DNA of 64,000 bases, from the NCBI GenBank assembly GCA_002840905.1, contig PHDD01000007.1:62001-126000 (forward strand), in the 5' to 3' direction. The translations under genes and the position numbers were made by a program. This document shows, piece by piece, positions 52,148-62,241 of this stretch (the stretch's first letter is position 1; each line of letters starts with the position of its first letter). The notes under the pieces were generated by a model that was not told where the DNA came from, ran no database searches, and saw nothing but the letters and a program-made list of their open reading frames with translations. Source of the stretch: Bacteroidetes bacterium HGW-Bacteroidetes-4. Lineage in GTDB: Bacteria > Bacteroidota > Bacteroidia > Bacteroidales > SZUA-534.

Positions 52148-54013
52148 ATGAATTATTTACAGGTAGATAATCTAACTAAATCGTTTGGCGATTTAGAATT
52201 GTTTAAAAATATAAGTTTTACGGTCGATAAAGACCAACGGGTGGCTTTAATTGCACGCAATGGAGCCGGAAAAACATCTTTATTAAAAATAATTGGGGGA
52301 AAAGATTCGGCCGATAGCGGACAAATAATCTTTAGAAACGATATTTCCATTGGTTTTTTAGAACAGGAACCATCGCTAAATCCCGAATTAACGGTAATGG
52401 ACCAGATTTATCTATCATCCGACGAAGTTTTAACAGCCATCAAAAATTATGAATCGGCTTGTGCCGATGATAACTCCGATGCACTTTCCGCTGCCATGCA
52501 TACCATGGATACTTTAAAAGCCTGGGATTATGAAGTAAAAATTAAACAGATTCTGGCTCAGCTAAAAATTACCCAACTCAACCAAAAAGTAAAGGAATTA
52601 TCGGGTGGGCAGCAAAAACGGTTGGCCTTAGCCTGTGTTTTAATTACAGAACCCGACGTGTTGATAATGGATGAACCTACCAATCACCTCGATCTTGAAA
52701 TGATTGAATGGCTCGAGAATTACCTGAAATCATCGAATAGTACGCTTATATTGGTAACCCACGACCGCTATTTTCTCGACCGGGTTTGTAATGTAATTCT
52801 TGAACTCGATAACAATCAAATTTACCGGTATAAAGGGAACTATTCCTATTTTTTAGAAAAACGCGACGAACGAATTCAAAATCAAACTTCGGAAATAGAA
52901 AAAGCCCGTTCGTTGTTTAAAAAGGAGCTCGATTGGATAAACCGCTCACCGTCAGCGCGTACAACCAAAGCAAAATACCGCATCGATTCGTTTTACGAAA
53001 CTCAGGAGAAAGCCCAACAACGTATTGGAAACGAGGAAGTAAAAATTGAAGTTTCGAGTGCCCGGCTTGGAAAAAAAATAGTTGACCTGGAGCAGATTAA
53101 TAAAAAATTTGGTGACACAAAAATTATCACCGATTTTTCATACAAGTTTATCCGCTCCGAGAAAGTAGGTATTGTAGGAATGAACGGGGTTGGAAAAACG
53201 TCGCTGTTGAATTTAATTACTCAAAAACTGGAACTCGATTCAGGACAAATTGAAGTGGGAAGCACGGTGGTTTTTGGTTATTATAGCCAACAGGGAATTC
53301 AGTTCGACGAGAATAAACGCGTTATTGACGTAATTCAGGAACTGGCTGAGGACATTCAGGTGGCCGATGGAAAACAAATGACGCCAACGCAGTTTCTGAA
53401 TTATTTTCTTTTTCCCCCTTCAATGCACTATGCTTATGTTTATAAATTAAGCGGAGGTGAAAAACGACGTTTGTACCTGATGACTGTATTGATGAAAAAT
53501 CCAAATTTTTTGATTTTGGATGAGCCTACCAACGATTTGGACATAATGACCCTTAATGTGCTTGAAGATTACCTGAAAAGTTTTTCGGGTTGTGTGTTGT
53601 TGGTATCGCACGATCGCTATTTTATGGATAAAATAGTTGATCATTTGTTTGTGTTCGAAGGAGAAGGCTTAATAAAAGATTTCCCCGGAAATTATTCGCA
53701 ATACCGCGAATGGCTTACCGGCAAAGAACAGGAATTGAAAAAGCAAGATAAAATTGCGGCCCCAAAACCAGACAAAGCCAAGGTACAAAAAGAGAAAACA
53801 AAACTAAGTTATAAAGAGCTACAAGAGTTTGAGCAACTAACCATTCAAATAGCTCAACTGGAACAGGAAAAAGCAAATATTGAAGCTGGTTTTTCCGATG
53901 GTTCTTTGCAAGGCGATACATTAATTAAAGCATCGGAACGTCATGCCGCTTTAATTGAAGAATTGAATGAAAAAGAGATGCGCTGGCTCCAATTGAGCGA
54001 ATGGACCGAATAG
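52148..54013 (+). CDS. ABC-F ATPase, Uup-like
   Basis: A soluble twin-ATPase of 621 residues acting on ribosomes or on DNA-repair intermediates. Walker A sites are ARNGAGKTSLLK (~37) and GMNGVGKTSLLN (~346); signature motifs are LSGGQQKR (~153) and LSGGEKRR (~435). The interdomain linker (~235-315) contains basic residues of the P-site tRNA-interaction motif. A C-terminal coiled-coil domain (~560-621, QLTIQIAQLEQEKANIEAGF) marks the Uup subtype. It lacks membrane segments, so it is not a transporter. It is upstream of a secreted protein gene with a separate promoter. Confidence 0.9.
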   Translation: MNYLQVDNLTKSFGDLELFKNISFTVDKDQRVALIARNGAGKTSLLKIIGGKDSADSGQIIFRNDISIGFLEQEPSLNPELTVMDQIYLSSDEVLTAIKNYESACADDNSDALSAAMHTMDTLKAWDYEVKIKQILAQLKITQLNQKVKELSGGQQKRLALACVLITEPDVLIMDEPTNHLDLEMIEWLENYLKSSNSTLILVTHDRYFLDRVCNVILELDNNQIYRYKGNYSYFLEKRDERIQNQTSEIEKARSLFKKELDWINRSPSARTTKAKYRIDSFYETQEKAQQRIGNEEVKIEVSSARLGKKIVDLEQINKKFGDTKIITDFSYKFIRSEKVGIVGMNGVGKTSLLNLITQKLELDSGQIEVGSTVVFGYYSQQGIQFDENKRVIDVIQELAEDIQVADGKQMTPTQFLNYFLFPPSMHYAYVYKLSGGEKRRLYLMTVLMKNPNFLILDEPTNDLDIMTLNVLEDYLKSFSGCVLLVSHDRYFMDKIVDHLFVFEGEGLIKDFPGNYSQYREWLTGKEQELKKQDKIAAPKPDKAKVQKEKTKLSYKELQEFEQLTIQIAQLEQEKANIEAGFSDGSLQGDTLIKASERHAALIEELNEKEMRWLQLSEWTE

Positions 54014-54068
54014 GAAGTATTCTCGATGTATATTTTTTGAAGCTTGTTGAACTAAAACTTTTATTGGT

Positions 54069-54076
54069 TACATTTG
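54069..54076 (+). promoter_or_regulatory. Promoter before the secreted protein gene, -7 box
   Basis: TACATTTG, a perfect -7 match 24 bases before ATG 54101. A candidate -33 CTTG lies 22 bases upstream. An in-frame ATG at 54074 overlaps this box and so cannot be the start of this transcript. Confidence 0.5.
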
Positions 54077-54100
54077 CAATCCAGGTTTAGAATTATATCC

Positions 54101-54961
54101 ATGAAGCAGTTAATTCTTTTGTTATTGTTAATTATTGGGAGCCAATTTATTAGAGCTCAGGATGAAATAATACTGAATTTTCCTAAAGAAGTACATGCCG
54201 GCAATGAATTTCTGCTTGTAGTAAATATTCCAAAAAATTTTATGTCGGGAGCAGCACGCTTCCAGTTGGTTTTTCCCAATGGTTTTATGGCTACTTCAAG
54301 AAAAACGGAAAATGCCGATTTCAAATTTGAAACCAATAAAGCCACATTTTTTTGGCTAAATTTTCCCCAGAATCAGGAAGTTGAAATATCAGTCAATTTA
54401 ACTGCAGCAGTAGGAATGGAAGGTTATTTTGTAATAAAAGGAGAATCGAACTGGCTAAAAGAAGGTCATGCGTATAAAACAGAACTGTATCCGCAGGTCC
54501 TTACGGTAAAACCTGGTAATTTAACCGAAGAAGCCATTCAGCAAAATCTTGAAAAAACCCGTTTTAAATACGAAGAACTCGAAACCCAGGGCGTAAGTTG
54601 TTTACGTCAGGTTCCCTACGATGAACAAGGTGAGATTTATGTAAATTTGCTGATTAATAAAGGCGACCTGAATATGTACGGTAAAATACAGGAGAATATT
54701 CCACCGGGTTATGAAGCGGTTAATGTAAAAAGTCAAAACGCCATTTTTGTTTACAACAAACGACAGAATATTGTGAAATATTTGTGGATGAATATGCCAG
54801 AAAAGCCACAATATATTGTTTCCTACAAATTAATTCGAACAGCAAAAGTTGATGAATCGAACCCGTTTCTAATTTTTGGGACATTCTCTTATGCCATAAA
54901 CAATCAAACCCTTACTATTGATATTCAGGAACGTGGAATTGATTTATCAACAGCTCCTTAA
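54101..54961 (+). CDS. Secreted protein of unknown function
   Basis: 286 residues, no recognised family. The signal peptide MKQLILLLLLIIGSQFIRAQ is followed by a beta-rich segment (~22-135) resembling an immunoglobulin-like or BatD-like domain (EVHAGNEFLLVVNIPKNFMS). Then comes a segment with PPGYEAVNVKSQNAIFVYN (~203), and the protein ends in another beta region. The pattern of one domain with generic oxygen-tolerance/gliding-type similarity is suggestive only. It is probably periplasmic or surface-exposed. It converges on the GNAT gene with two bases between stops. Confidence 0.65.
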   Translation: MKQLILLLLLIIGSQFIRAQDEIILNFPKEVHAGNEFLLVVNIPKNFMSGAARFQLVFPNGFMATSRKTENADFKFETNKATFFWLNFPQNQEVEISVNLTAAVGMEGYFVIKGESNWLKEGHAYKTELYPQVLTVKPGNLTEEAIQQNLEKTRFKYEELETQGVSCLRQVPYDEQGEIYVNLLINKGDLNMYGKIQENIPPGYEAVNVKSQNAIFVYNKRQNIVKYLWMNMPEKPQYIVSYKLIRTAKVDESNPFLIFGTFSYAINNQTLTIDIQERGIDLSTAP

Positions 54962-54963
54962 AA

Positions 54964-55530
54964 TTAGTTTTTTACAAAAAGAGTAAGTGAGCAGGAGCAA
55001 GGCGGAGTGCCACATCGTTGACAATGGTAATTTTTTTCTAAACTATCTTTTGCCCAATAATCCGGAAAAACTCCCTGAACAGTAAAACCAAGCCTGCGAA
55101 GCTTTTTTGTGAATTCATAATTTTTGCTCTCGGTCCATGCCGGATAATGCAGGATTTTACAGCCAAATTTAAAGTTTAACTTATGAATTACAGCATCTAA
55201 CAACCGATTCCCAATTCCATTGTTTTGATATTCGGGAAGTACAGCAATATTTTTAATAAGTCCCAAAGGATAAGTGATTTCTTTAATTTCAGATACATAG
55301 GCTTCTTTACAATCGCCAGTCTTTTCAAACACCGTAGCTAAACAATATCCAACAACCTTTTCATCAACCCGATAAATTAAACCCAAACTACCCTCAGACA
55401 GAAACCTGGTAAATTGATAAAGCTTAAAGTATCCCGTGCCAAAACAAACATCAGCAATTGGTATTAAGTGAATGAGTTCACCCATTTGAAGTAACTCAAT
55501 TCCTGTAGATTTTTGCATAATATTTAGCAT
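54964..55530 (-). CDS. GNAT N-acetyltransferase with cysteine-rich C-terminus
   Basis: A 188-residue GNAT enzyme. The acetyl-CoA-binding motif A is IAVLPEYQNNGIGNRLLDAV (~95-114), preceded by strand VGYCLATVFEKTG. The last 20 residues contain four cysteines at about 170, 173, 178 and 180 in the order C-x2-CGTPP-C-x-C, which looks like a metal-binding knuckle and is not part of the GNAT fold. The substrate is unknown. A second ATG 12 bases in is an alternative start. It lies downstream of the clpC terminator, so it needs its own promoter. Confidence 0.8.
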   Translation of the reverse strand: MLNIMQKSTGIELLQMGELIHLIPIADVCFGTGYFKLYQFTRFLSEGSLGLIYRVDEKVVGYCLATVFEKTGDCKEAYVSEIKEITYPLGLIKNIAVLPEYQNNGIGNRLLDAVIHKLNFKFGCKILHYPAWTESKNYEFTKKLRRLGFTVQGVFPDYWAKDSLEKNYHCQRCGTPPCSCSLTLFVKN

Positions 55531-55550
55531 CTGAAAAAACGAAATATAAC

Positions 55551-55583
55551 AAAAAAGCCGGAACTACTGCTTCCGGCTTTTTG
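55551..55583 (-). terminator. Terminator after clpC
   Basis: Perfect 12-base arms AAAAAGCCGGAA/TTCCGGCTTTTT (55552-55563 and 55571-55582) with a CTACTGC loop. Read on the minus strand, the stem is followed by a U-run and lies 22 bases beyond the clpC stop. Confidence 0.9.
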
Positions 55584-55604
55584 TTGTAAGATTATATATT
55601 TTAT

Positions 55605-58157
55605 CTATTCTTCTTTATCATCTTCGCTTTGACGTACTTCAGCGGTTTTTTTGCTCGACTCTATTTTAATTTTTACATTTTCAGTTTTTCGGTCGTACAA
55701 AATTGAAATCACATCGCCTTCAATCATTTCCGCTTTTAAAATTACTTCGGCCATCTCGTCTTCAAGGTATTTTTGAATGGCTCTTTTTAATGGGCGTGCT
55801 CCGTATTGAACATCGTAGCCTTTATCAGCAATATAATCTTTAGCTTTGGGTGTAATTTTAAGTTTGTAACCCAGTTGTTCAACCCGCTGATACAATCCTT
55901 TAAGTTCAATATCAATAATTTTATGAATGTCTTCCTGAGTTAATTGATTAAACATTATCACATCATCAATACGATTTAAAAACTCAGGTGCAAAAGCATT
56001 TTTCAAAGCTTTTTTAATAACACCTTTGGCAAAATCATTCGACGATTCTTTTTTAGCCGATGTGTTAAACCCGACACCGGTACCAAAATCTTTAAGTTGC
56101 TTGGTACCAATGTTCGAAGTCATAATCACGATGGTATTTCTAAAGTCAATCCGTCGTCCCAAACTGTCGGTTAATCGACCTTCGTCGAGCACCTGTAACA
56201 AAATATGGAACACGTCGGGGTGGGCTTTTTCAATTTCGTCGAGCAATACAACCGAATAGGGTTTACGGCGTACTTTCTCCGTCAACTGTCCACCTTCTTC
56301 GTAGCCAATATATCCGGGAGGCGCTCCAACCAATCGCGAAACCGAGAATTTTTCCATGTATTCACTCATGTCTATTCGAATCAGGTTGTCTTTTGAATCG
56401 AATAAATAATGAGCCAATACTTTGGCCAACTGTGTTTTACCAACACCTGTAGGGCCAAGAAATACAAAAGTGCCAATGGGTTTATTAGGATCTTTAAGCC
56501 CGGCACGGTTTCGTTGAATCGATTTAACAATTTTATTAATTGCCTCGTCCTGTCCAATTACGCTGCCTTTAAGTTCGTCGGCCATTTTTAGCAAACGCGA
56601 TCCTTCGGCCTGAGCAATACGCTGCACGGGAACTCCGGTCATCATGGCAACAACTTCCGCCACATTTTCTGCATCAACGGTTTCGCGGTGTTTAATCAGA
56701 TCTTCTTCCCACTTATTTTTTTCATTCTCTAATTGTTCCAGTACTTTTTTTTCGGTATCGCGGAAACTGGCGGCCATTTCAAAATTCTGACTTTTAACGG
56801 CCCCAATTTTCTTTTCACGGATAACTTCAATTTCTTTTTCCAAATCTTCAATACGCTGAGGCACTTTAATATTTGAAATATGAACCCGCGAGCCTGATTC
56901 ATCAAGTGCATCAATGGCTTTATCGGGAAGGTGCCTGTCTGAAATATAACGATTGGTCAGTTTCACACAAGCCTCAATTGCATCGGGTGTGTAATTTACA
57001 TTATGATGTTCTTCGTACCTGCTTTTAATATTATTCAGAATTTCTACAGTTTCTTCAGCACTGGTTGGGTCGACCATTACTTTTTGGAAACGGCGTTCCA
57101 AAGCACCGTCTTTTTCGATAAATTGACGGTATTCGTCCAGGGTAGTGGCACCAATGCATTGAATTTCGCCACGGGCTAAAGCAGGTTTTAACATATTTGC
57201 TGCATCAAGCGAACCGGTTGCTCCTCCGGCACCAACAATGGTGTGAATTTCGTCGATAAATAAAATAACGTTATCGTTTTTTTGAAGTTCATTCAAAATG
57301 GCTTTCATACGCTCTTCAAATTGTCCGCGATATTTGGTACCAGCTACAATTGACGCTAAATCAAGAGCAATTATTCGCTTGCCAAAAAGAATGCGTGAAA
57401 CTTTCTTTTGAATAATACGAATAGCCATTCCCTCAGCAATAGCCGATTTTCCAACACCGGGTTCACCAATAAGTACCGGATTGTTTTTTTTGCGTCGGCT
57501 TAAAATCTGTGCCAAACGTTCAATTTCGTTTTCACGACCAACAATGGGGTCTAAGCGGTTTTCTTCGGCTGCTTTGGTAAGGTCAATTCCAAAATTATCA
57601 AGAACAGGAGTATCAGAAGTCGATTTAGGTAAGCTCGATTGAGGATTTCCGGGACCTTCAGGACGTCCGCCAAAATCATCGTCATCGTCTTCATTAAAAT
57701 TATGATCTGCCATTCCTCGGGGTTGTTCTTTTTGAATCATCAGTTTAACGTTTTCGTAAGTTACTTCATATTCGTGTAAAGTCATAGTAGCCAGGCTGGT
57801 TTCGTCGCGCAAAATAGCCAAAAGCAGGTGCCCGGTGTTTATGGTTTTGTCGCTTAAGGCACGGGCCTCAAGATAAACCACTTTTAATGCATTTTCTGCT
57901 GTTTTAAGCAGTGGAATATTTTCAATATCTTTTATTACTGATTCGCCTTTAAGACGGATTTTTGTTTCTATGGCCTTTTTAATTTCGAGTAAATCAAGGC
58001 CAAGCCCAACCAGCGCTTCAATAGCCAGTCCTTCGCCTTCGCGGAGAATACCTAAAAAAATATGCTCTGTTCCAATATGCGAGTTATTCAACCGGATGGC
58101 CTCTTCTTTACTGTAGGCCATTATGTCTTTCATTTGTTTTGAAAATTTTGAATCCAT
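55605..58157 (-). CDS. clpC: ClpC-type AAA+ protease ATPase
   Basis: The unfoldase partner of ClpP in protein quality control; 850 residues. The N-terminal Clp-repeat domain spans 1-140, first AAA module ~200-420 with GEPGVGKSAIAEG and LFIDEIHTIVGAGG, UVR/coiled-coil middle region ~430-480, and second AAA module ~560-780 with GPTGVGKTQLAKVLA and VLLDEIEKAHPDV. The ClpP-binding-type loop (LGF/VGF-like segment GVGFN near 690) is present. There is an acidic C-terminal tail. It is monocistronic, divergent from gyrA. McsA/McsB and CtsR, its partners in Firmicutes, are not in the window. Confidence 0.95.
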   Translation of the reverse strand: MDSKFSKQMKDIMAYSKEEAIRLNNSHIGTEHIFLGILREGEGLAIEALVGLGLDLLEIKKAIETKIRLKGESVIKDIENIPLLKTAENALKVVYLEARALSDKTINTGHLLLAILRDETSLATMTLHEYEVTYENVKLMIQKEQPRGMADHNFNEDDDDDFGGRPEGPGNPQSSLPKSTSDTPVLDNFGIDLTKAAEENRLDPIVGRENEIERLAQILSRRKKNNPVLIGEPGVGKSAIAEGMAIRIIQKKVSRILFGKRIIALDLASIVAGTKYRGQFEERMKAILNELQKNDNVILFIDEIHTIVGAGGATGSLDAANMLKPALARGEIQCIGATTLDEYRQFIEKDGALERRFQKVMVDPTSAEETVEILNNIKSRYEEHHNVNYTPDAIEACVKLTNRYISDRHLPDKAIDALDESGSRVHISNIKVPQRIEDLEKEIEVIREKKIGAVKSQNFEMAASFRDTEKKVLEQLENEKNKWEEDLIKHRETVDAENVAEVVAMMTGVPVQRIAQAEGSRLLKMADELKGSVIGQDEAINKIVKSIQRNRAGLKDPNKPIGTFVFLGPTGVGKTQLAKVLAHYLFDSKDNLIRIDMSEYMEKFSVSRLVGAPPGYIGYEEGGQLTEKVRRKPYSVVLLDEIEKAHPDVFHILLQVLDEGRLTDSLGRRIDFRNTIVIMTSNIGTKQLKDFGTGVGFNTSAKKESSNDFAKGVIKKALKNAFAPEFLNRIDDVIMFNQLTQEDIHKIIDIELKGLYQRVEQLGYKLKITPKAKDYIADKGYDVQYGARPLKRAIQKYLEDEMAEVILKAEMIEGDVISILYDRKTENVKIKIESSKKTAEVRQSEDDKEE

Positions 58158-58201
58158 GTGCTTTAAAATTGATTAATTGTGCTGTTTTTCAATTAACGTA
58201 C

Positions 58202-58209
58202 CAAAAATA
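58202..58209 (-). promoter_or_regulatory. clpC promoter, -7 box
   Basis: Read on the minus strand (58209 to 58202), TATTTTTG fits TAnnTTTG and lies 45 bases before the clpC ATG. No clear -33 is present. Confidence 0.5.
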
Positions 58210-58361
58210 GTTATTAAATAAGAAATGTAATACAATTATAAACAATATTCTGTTGATAATTTCCATAAAATCTAAGCATGCAAGGCAATGCATAACTCGT
58301 TAAAATTATTACCTTTAGGGGCTTAAAAAAAACACGATTTGATAATTTAAATTAATTATAA

Positions 58362-60851
58362 ATGGCTGACGGAGAGAAAATTATTAAGATAAACATTGAA
58401 GAGGAAATGAAATCGGCTTATATCGACTATTCCATGTCGGTAATAGTAGCCAGAGCGTTGCCCGATGTACGCGATGGACTTAAGCCAGTACACCGCAGGG
58501 TTTTATTCGGAATGTCGGAACTCGGAATTCTTTCAAATAGGCCTTATAAAAAATCAGCAAGGATTGTTGGTGAAGTATTAGGTAAGTACCATCCCCATGG
58601 CGACTCATCCGTTTATTTTGCTATGGTTCGTATGGCTCAGGAATGGTCGTTAAGATATCCTTTGGTTGACGGACAGGGTAACTTTGGTTCTGTTGATGGA
58701 GACAGCCCCGCTGCCATGCGTTATACCGAAGCCCGATTAAAGAAAATTGCTGAAGAAACTTTAGCTGATTTGGACAAAGAAACGGTCGATCTTCAACTTA
58801 ATTTTGATGATACCATTGAAGAACCAACGGTTCTTCCAACAAAAATACCCAACCTTTTAGTTAACGGAGCATCGGGAATTGCTGTTGGTATGGCTACAAA
58901 TATGCCCCCCCATAATTTAAGTGAAGTGGTGGATGCCTTATGTGCCTGCATCGATAATAGTGACATAACTACCGAAGAACTATTGCAATATGTCAAAGCT
59001 CCTGACTTTCCGACAGGTGGAATCATTTACGGCTACCAGGGCGTAAAAGAAGCGTTTGAAACAGGCAGGGGAAGGATTGTTGTTCGTGGAAAAGCTGAAA
59101 TTGAAACTTCGGATAATGGCAAAACCAGAATTGTAATCACCGAAATTCCTTATTTGGTAAATAAGGCTGAAATGATTATGAAAACGGCTGATTTAGTTAA
59201 TGATAAAAAGATTGAAGGTATCAGCAATGTTAACGATGAGTCGGATCGAAATGGAATGCGTATTGTTTACGATCTTAAAAGAGAGGCCATTCCGCATGTG
59301 GTTCTAAATAAACTATATAAATATACCCAATTACAGACTTCGTTTAGTGTTAATAACATTGCGCTGGTTGAAGGTAGACCTCAAATGCTTAATTTAAAGC
59401 AATTACTTGAGAAGTTTATTGCTCACCGCCACGACGTTGTGGTACGCCGTACAAAATACGAATTGCGTAAATCCGAAGAACGTGCTCATATTCTTGAAGG
59501 GCTAATTATTGCTAGCGATAATATTGATGAAGTAATCAAAATCATTCGCGCATCAAAAAGCCCCGACGAAGCACGTGAAAATTTAATAGAACGATTTAAA
59601 CTCACTGATTTACAAGCACGTGCCATTGTAGATATGCGCTTGCGTCAGTTAACCGGACTTGAACAGGATAAGCTTCGCACTGAATACGATGAAATAAAGA
59701 AACTAATTGAATATTATAATGAAGTGCTTTCGAATCTTGAACTCAGAATGAGTATTATAAAAAATGAGTTAATTGAGATAAAAGAAAAGTACGGAGACGC
59801 TCGTCGTACAGAAATTGTTCCCGATGCGGAAGAGTTTAATCCAGAAGATTTTTATGCCGATGAAGAAGTAGTAATTACCATTTCACACCTGGGATATATA
59901 AAGAGAACCCCGCTTTCGGAGTTTAAAACCCAGTCGAGAGGTGGCGTTGGATCAAAAGGAAGTACTACCCGCGATGAAGATTTTGTGGAACACTTGTATA
60001 TAGCCAATATGCACAGTACCATGCTATTCTTTACCGAAATGGGACGTTGTTTCTGGCTCAAGGTTTATGAAATACCTGAAGGCAATAAAACTTCGAAAGG
60101 AAGGGCCATTCAGAACCTATTACAAATTAATGCTGAAGATAATGTAAAAGCATATATTAATGTAAAAACCCTGACAGACCCTGAATACATTAAAAATCAA
60201 TATATTATTCTGGCAACAAAAAATGGCATCATTAAAAAGACCAGTCTTGAGGCATACAGCCGTCCACGACAAAACGGAGTAAATGCTATAACCATACGTG
60301 AAGACGATCATTTACTAGAAGCAAGACTTACCGGAGGTAATCATGAAATATTACTTGCCGTGCGCACAGGTAAAGCTATCCGTTTTAACGAAAAGGATAT
60401 AAGAGCAATTGGAAGAACAGCTTCAGGAGTTCGAGGTGTTAAACTAAGCCCCGGAGACTCTGTTATTGGTATGATTTGCGTTGAAGAAACCAAAGAAGAT
60501 GTATTAGTAGTTTCAGAAAACGGATACGGAAAACGTTCTAAATTAGATGATTATCGAATAACCAAACGAGGTGGTAAAGGGGTTAAAACCATGAATATTA
60601 CCGAAAAAACCGGTGCATTAATTGCACTCAAAGGGGTTACCGACGAGAATGATTTAATGATAATAACCAAAAACGGCTTGACCATTCGTATGGCAGTATC
60701 GGAACTAAGGGTTATGGGACGTGCAACTCAGGGAGTACGTTTAATAAATCTGAAAAAAGGCGATCAGATTGCCGCCATTGAGTTTGTAGCTGCGGGTGAG
60801 AAAGAAGATAATAGTGAGGAAGGTGCAATAGAAGCTGAAATTCAAGATTAG
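58362..60851 (+). CDS. gyrA: DNA gyrase subunit A
   Basis: The DNA-breaking and rejoining subunit of gyrase; 829 residues. The active-site Tyr lies in [10 protein letters not shown] (~122). The quinolone region reads [17 protein letters not shown]: the residue equal to E. coli Ser83 is Ser, and the position equal to Asp87 is Phe, which may be normal for this phylum. The C-terminal wrapping domain has six-bladed repeats and a GyrA box variant KRGGKG (~733), followed by an acidic tail. It is divergent from clpC. A weak -7-like TACCTTTA lies about 50 bases upstream. Confidence 0.97.
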   Translation: MADGEKIIKINIEEEMKSAYIDYSMSVIVARALPDVRDGLKPVHRRVLFGMSELGILSNRPYKKSARIVGEVLGKYHPHGDSSVYFAMVRMAQEWSLRYPLVDGQGNFGSVDGDSPAAMRYTEARLKKIAEETLADLDKETVDLQLNFDDTIEEPTVLPTKIPNLLVNGASGIAVGMATNMPPHNLSEVVDALCACIDNSDITTEELLQYVKAPDFPTGGIIYGYQGVKEAFETGRGRIVVRGKAEIETSDNGKTRIVITEIPYLVNKAEMIMKTADLVNDKKIEGISNVNDESDRNGMRIVYDLKREAIPHVVLNKLYKYTQLQTSFSVNNIALVEGRPQMLNLKQLLEKFIAHRHDVVVRRTKYELRKSEERAHILEGLIIASDNIDEVIKIIRASKSPDEARENLIERFKLTDLQARAIVDMRLRQLTGLEQDKLRTEYDEIKKLIEYYNEVLSNLELRMSIIKNELIEIKEKYGDARRTEIVPDAEEFNPEDFYADEEVVITISHLGYIKRTPLSEFKTQSRGGVGSKGSTTRDEDFVEHLYIANMHSTMLFFTEMGRCFWLKVYEIPEGNKTSKGRAIQNLLQINAEDNVKAYINVKTLTDPEYIKNQYIILATKNGIIKKTSLEAYSRPRQNGVNAITIREDDHLLEARLTGGNHEILLAVRTGKAIRFNEKDIRAIGRTASGVRGVKLSPGDSVIGMICVEETKEDVLVVSENGYGKRSKLDDYRITKRGGKGVKTMNITEKTGALIALKGVTDENDLMIITKNGLTIRMAVSELRVMGRATQGVRLINLKKGDQIAAIEFVAAGEKEDNSEEGAIEAEIQD

Positions 60852-60861
60852 TATTTATATA

Positions 60862-60893
60862 ATTGATAGAATTAACAAATAACATTATATTTG
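60862..60893 (+). promoter_or_regulatory. Promoter of the TPR gene
   Basis: ATTG (60862-60865), 20-base spacer, TATATTTG (60886-60893). The -7 is perfect and the -33 has one mismatch. The predicted start near 60900 rules out an in-frame upstream TTG and supports the ATG at 60918. Confidence 0.6.
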
Positions 60894-60917
60894 ACGCAAA
60901 CAAAAAAAGCTTATAAA

Positions 60918-62123
60918 ATGAAAAAACTAGCACTGTCAGTAGTATTTATAATGTCTGTGTTTTTGGTTTCAGCACAGAATTCAAAGGTCCAAAAGGCTAT
61001 AACTTTATCGAAACCACAATACAATGAATTAGATAAAGCCAAAGAAGCCATTGATATGGCTATTGAACACGAAAAAACCAAAGATAATCCCAAAACATGG
61101 AAAGTTCGTGGTCAGGTTTACCAGGCAATTGCCAAAAGTGAAGATGAAAAATTCAAATCGCTTGCTGAAAATCCTTTAAAAATTGCCATTGAATCGTTCC
61201 AAAAAGCGCAATCGCTCGATACCAAAGGTAAATATAAAGGAGAAATTGCACTTAGTTATTTAACTATTAGCGATATGCAGATAAATCGAGGTGTTGATTT
61301 TTTTAACGCAGGGGTTGAATCACAAAATACCGAAGATTTTGTCAAAGCGTTTCAAGCTTTTAAAAGTGCATTGGATGTTAAAACTATGGTAGATGAAACA
61401 GCTATAGATACCATCGTAATTTTTAATGCAGGAATAGCGGCCGACAGAGGTAAATTGTACGACGAAGCCATAAAATTTTATTCAAGAGTTGCTGAACTCA
61501 AATATGAAGGTTCAAAAATTTATGGATTCATGGCCAATATTAAAAAGGAGCAAGGTGATACCGCAGCGTATGTTCAGTATCTAAAAGATGGTATTGAAGC
61601 ATATCCTGATGACAATACGGTTTTGATGGTAGAGTTAATTAACTACTACCTGAATGCTGATTTATCGGATTTGGCCTTGGAATATTTGTCATTGGCTATT
61701 GAAAAAGATCCAACCAATCAAACCTTTTACTTTGCTCAAGGCGCTTTGTACGACAAACTAAAAGATTTTGAAAATGCAAAAGCTTCTTATGAAAAGGCTG
61801 TTGAACTTAAAAACGATTACTTTGATGCTTATTATAATCTTGGGGCCTTGTTTTTTAATAAAGGTGCCGATATGTTAAAATTAGCCAACGAGATTCCACC
61901 AAATCAACAAAAAAAATACGACGAAGCTGTAAAAACCTCATTTAAAGAACTTGAAAAAGCTTTGCCTTATTTGGAAAAAGCTCACGAGATTCAACCAACT
62001 GAGGAAACAACAATACTGACTTTAAAAGAAATTTATTTTAAACTCCGTAACGATAAAGAAGAGTACATGAATAAATTTAAAGAGATGGATGAAAAAATTA
62101 AAGCTTTACCCGCTAAAGAATAA
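60918..62123 (+). CDS. Secreted tetratricopeptide-repeat protein
   Basis: 401 residues. The signal peptide MKKLALSVVFIMSVFLVSAQ is followed by TPR-like helical repeats through the whole length, for example FYFAQGALYDKLKDFENAKA (~275) and YYNLGALFFNKGADML (~305). These serve as protein-interaction scaffolds, probably in the periplasm. No enzymatic domain is present. It is preceded by its own promoter and followed by a hairpin terminator, so it is monocistronic. No specific partner can be named. Confidence 0.8.
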   Translation: MKKLALSVVFIMSVFLVSAQNSKVQKAITLSKPQYNELDKAKEAIDMAIEHEKTKDNPKTWKVRGQVYQAIAKSEDEKFKSLAENPLKIAIESFQKAQSLDTKGKYKGEIALSYLTISDMQINRGVDFFNAGVESQNTEDFVKAFQAFKSALDVKTMVDETAIDTIVIFNAGIAADRGKLYDEAIKFYSRVAELKYEGSKIYGFMANIKKEQGDTAAYVQYLKDGIEAYPDDNTVLMVELINYYLNADLSDLALEYLSLAIEKDPTNQTFYFAQGALYDKLKDFENAKASYEKAVELKNDYFDAYYNLGALFFNKGADMLKLANEIPPNQQKKYDEAVKTSFKELEKALPYLEKAHEIQPTEETTILTLKEIYFKLRNDKEEYMNKFKEMDEKIKALPAKE

Positions 62124-62131
62124 ATAAATTT

Positions 62132-62158
62132 AAAAGGGTCGGGTTTCCGGCCTTTTTA
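62132..62158 (+). terminator. Terminator after the TPR gene
   Basis: A stem AAAAGG(G)TCGGG/CCGGCCTTTT with one bulged G, followed by a T run, about ten bases after the stop codon. Weaker than the other hairpins because of the bulge and a wobble pair. Confidence 0.55.
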
Positions 62159-62241
62159 TTAAAATATTCTATTTAACATAATATATATTATCAGTTATTA
62201 TTAAACGCTCAAATAAAACTAAAGAATTGCACAAAGTTTAA

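Noticed and set aside
60891-60917. Earlier TTG start for the TPR gene
   Set aside because: It overlaps the -7 promoter box and would place extra residues before a perfect signal peptide.
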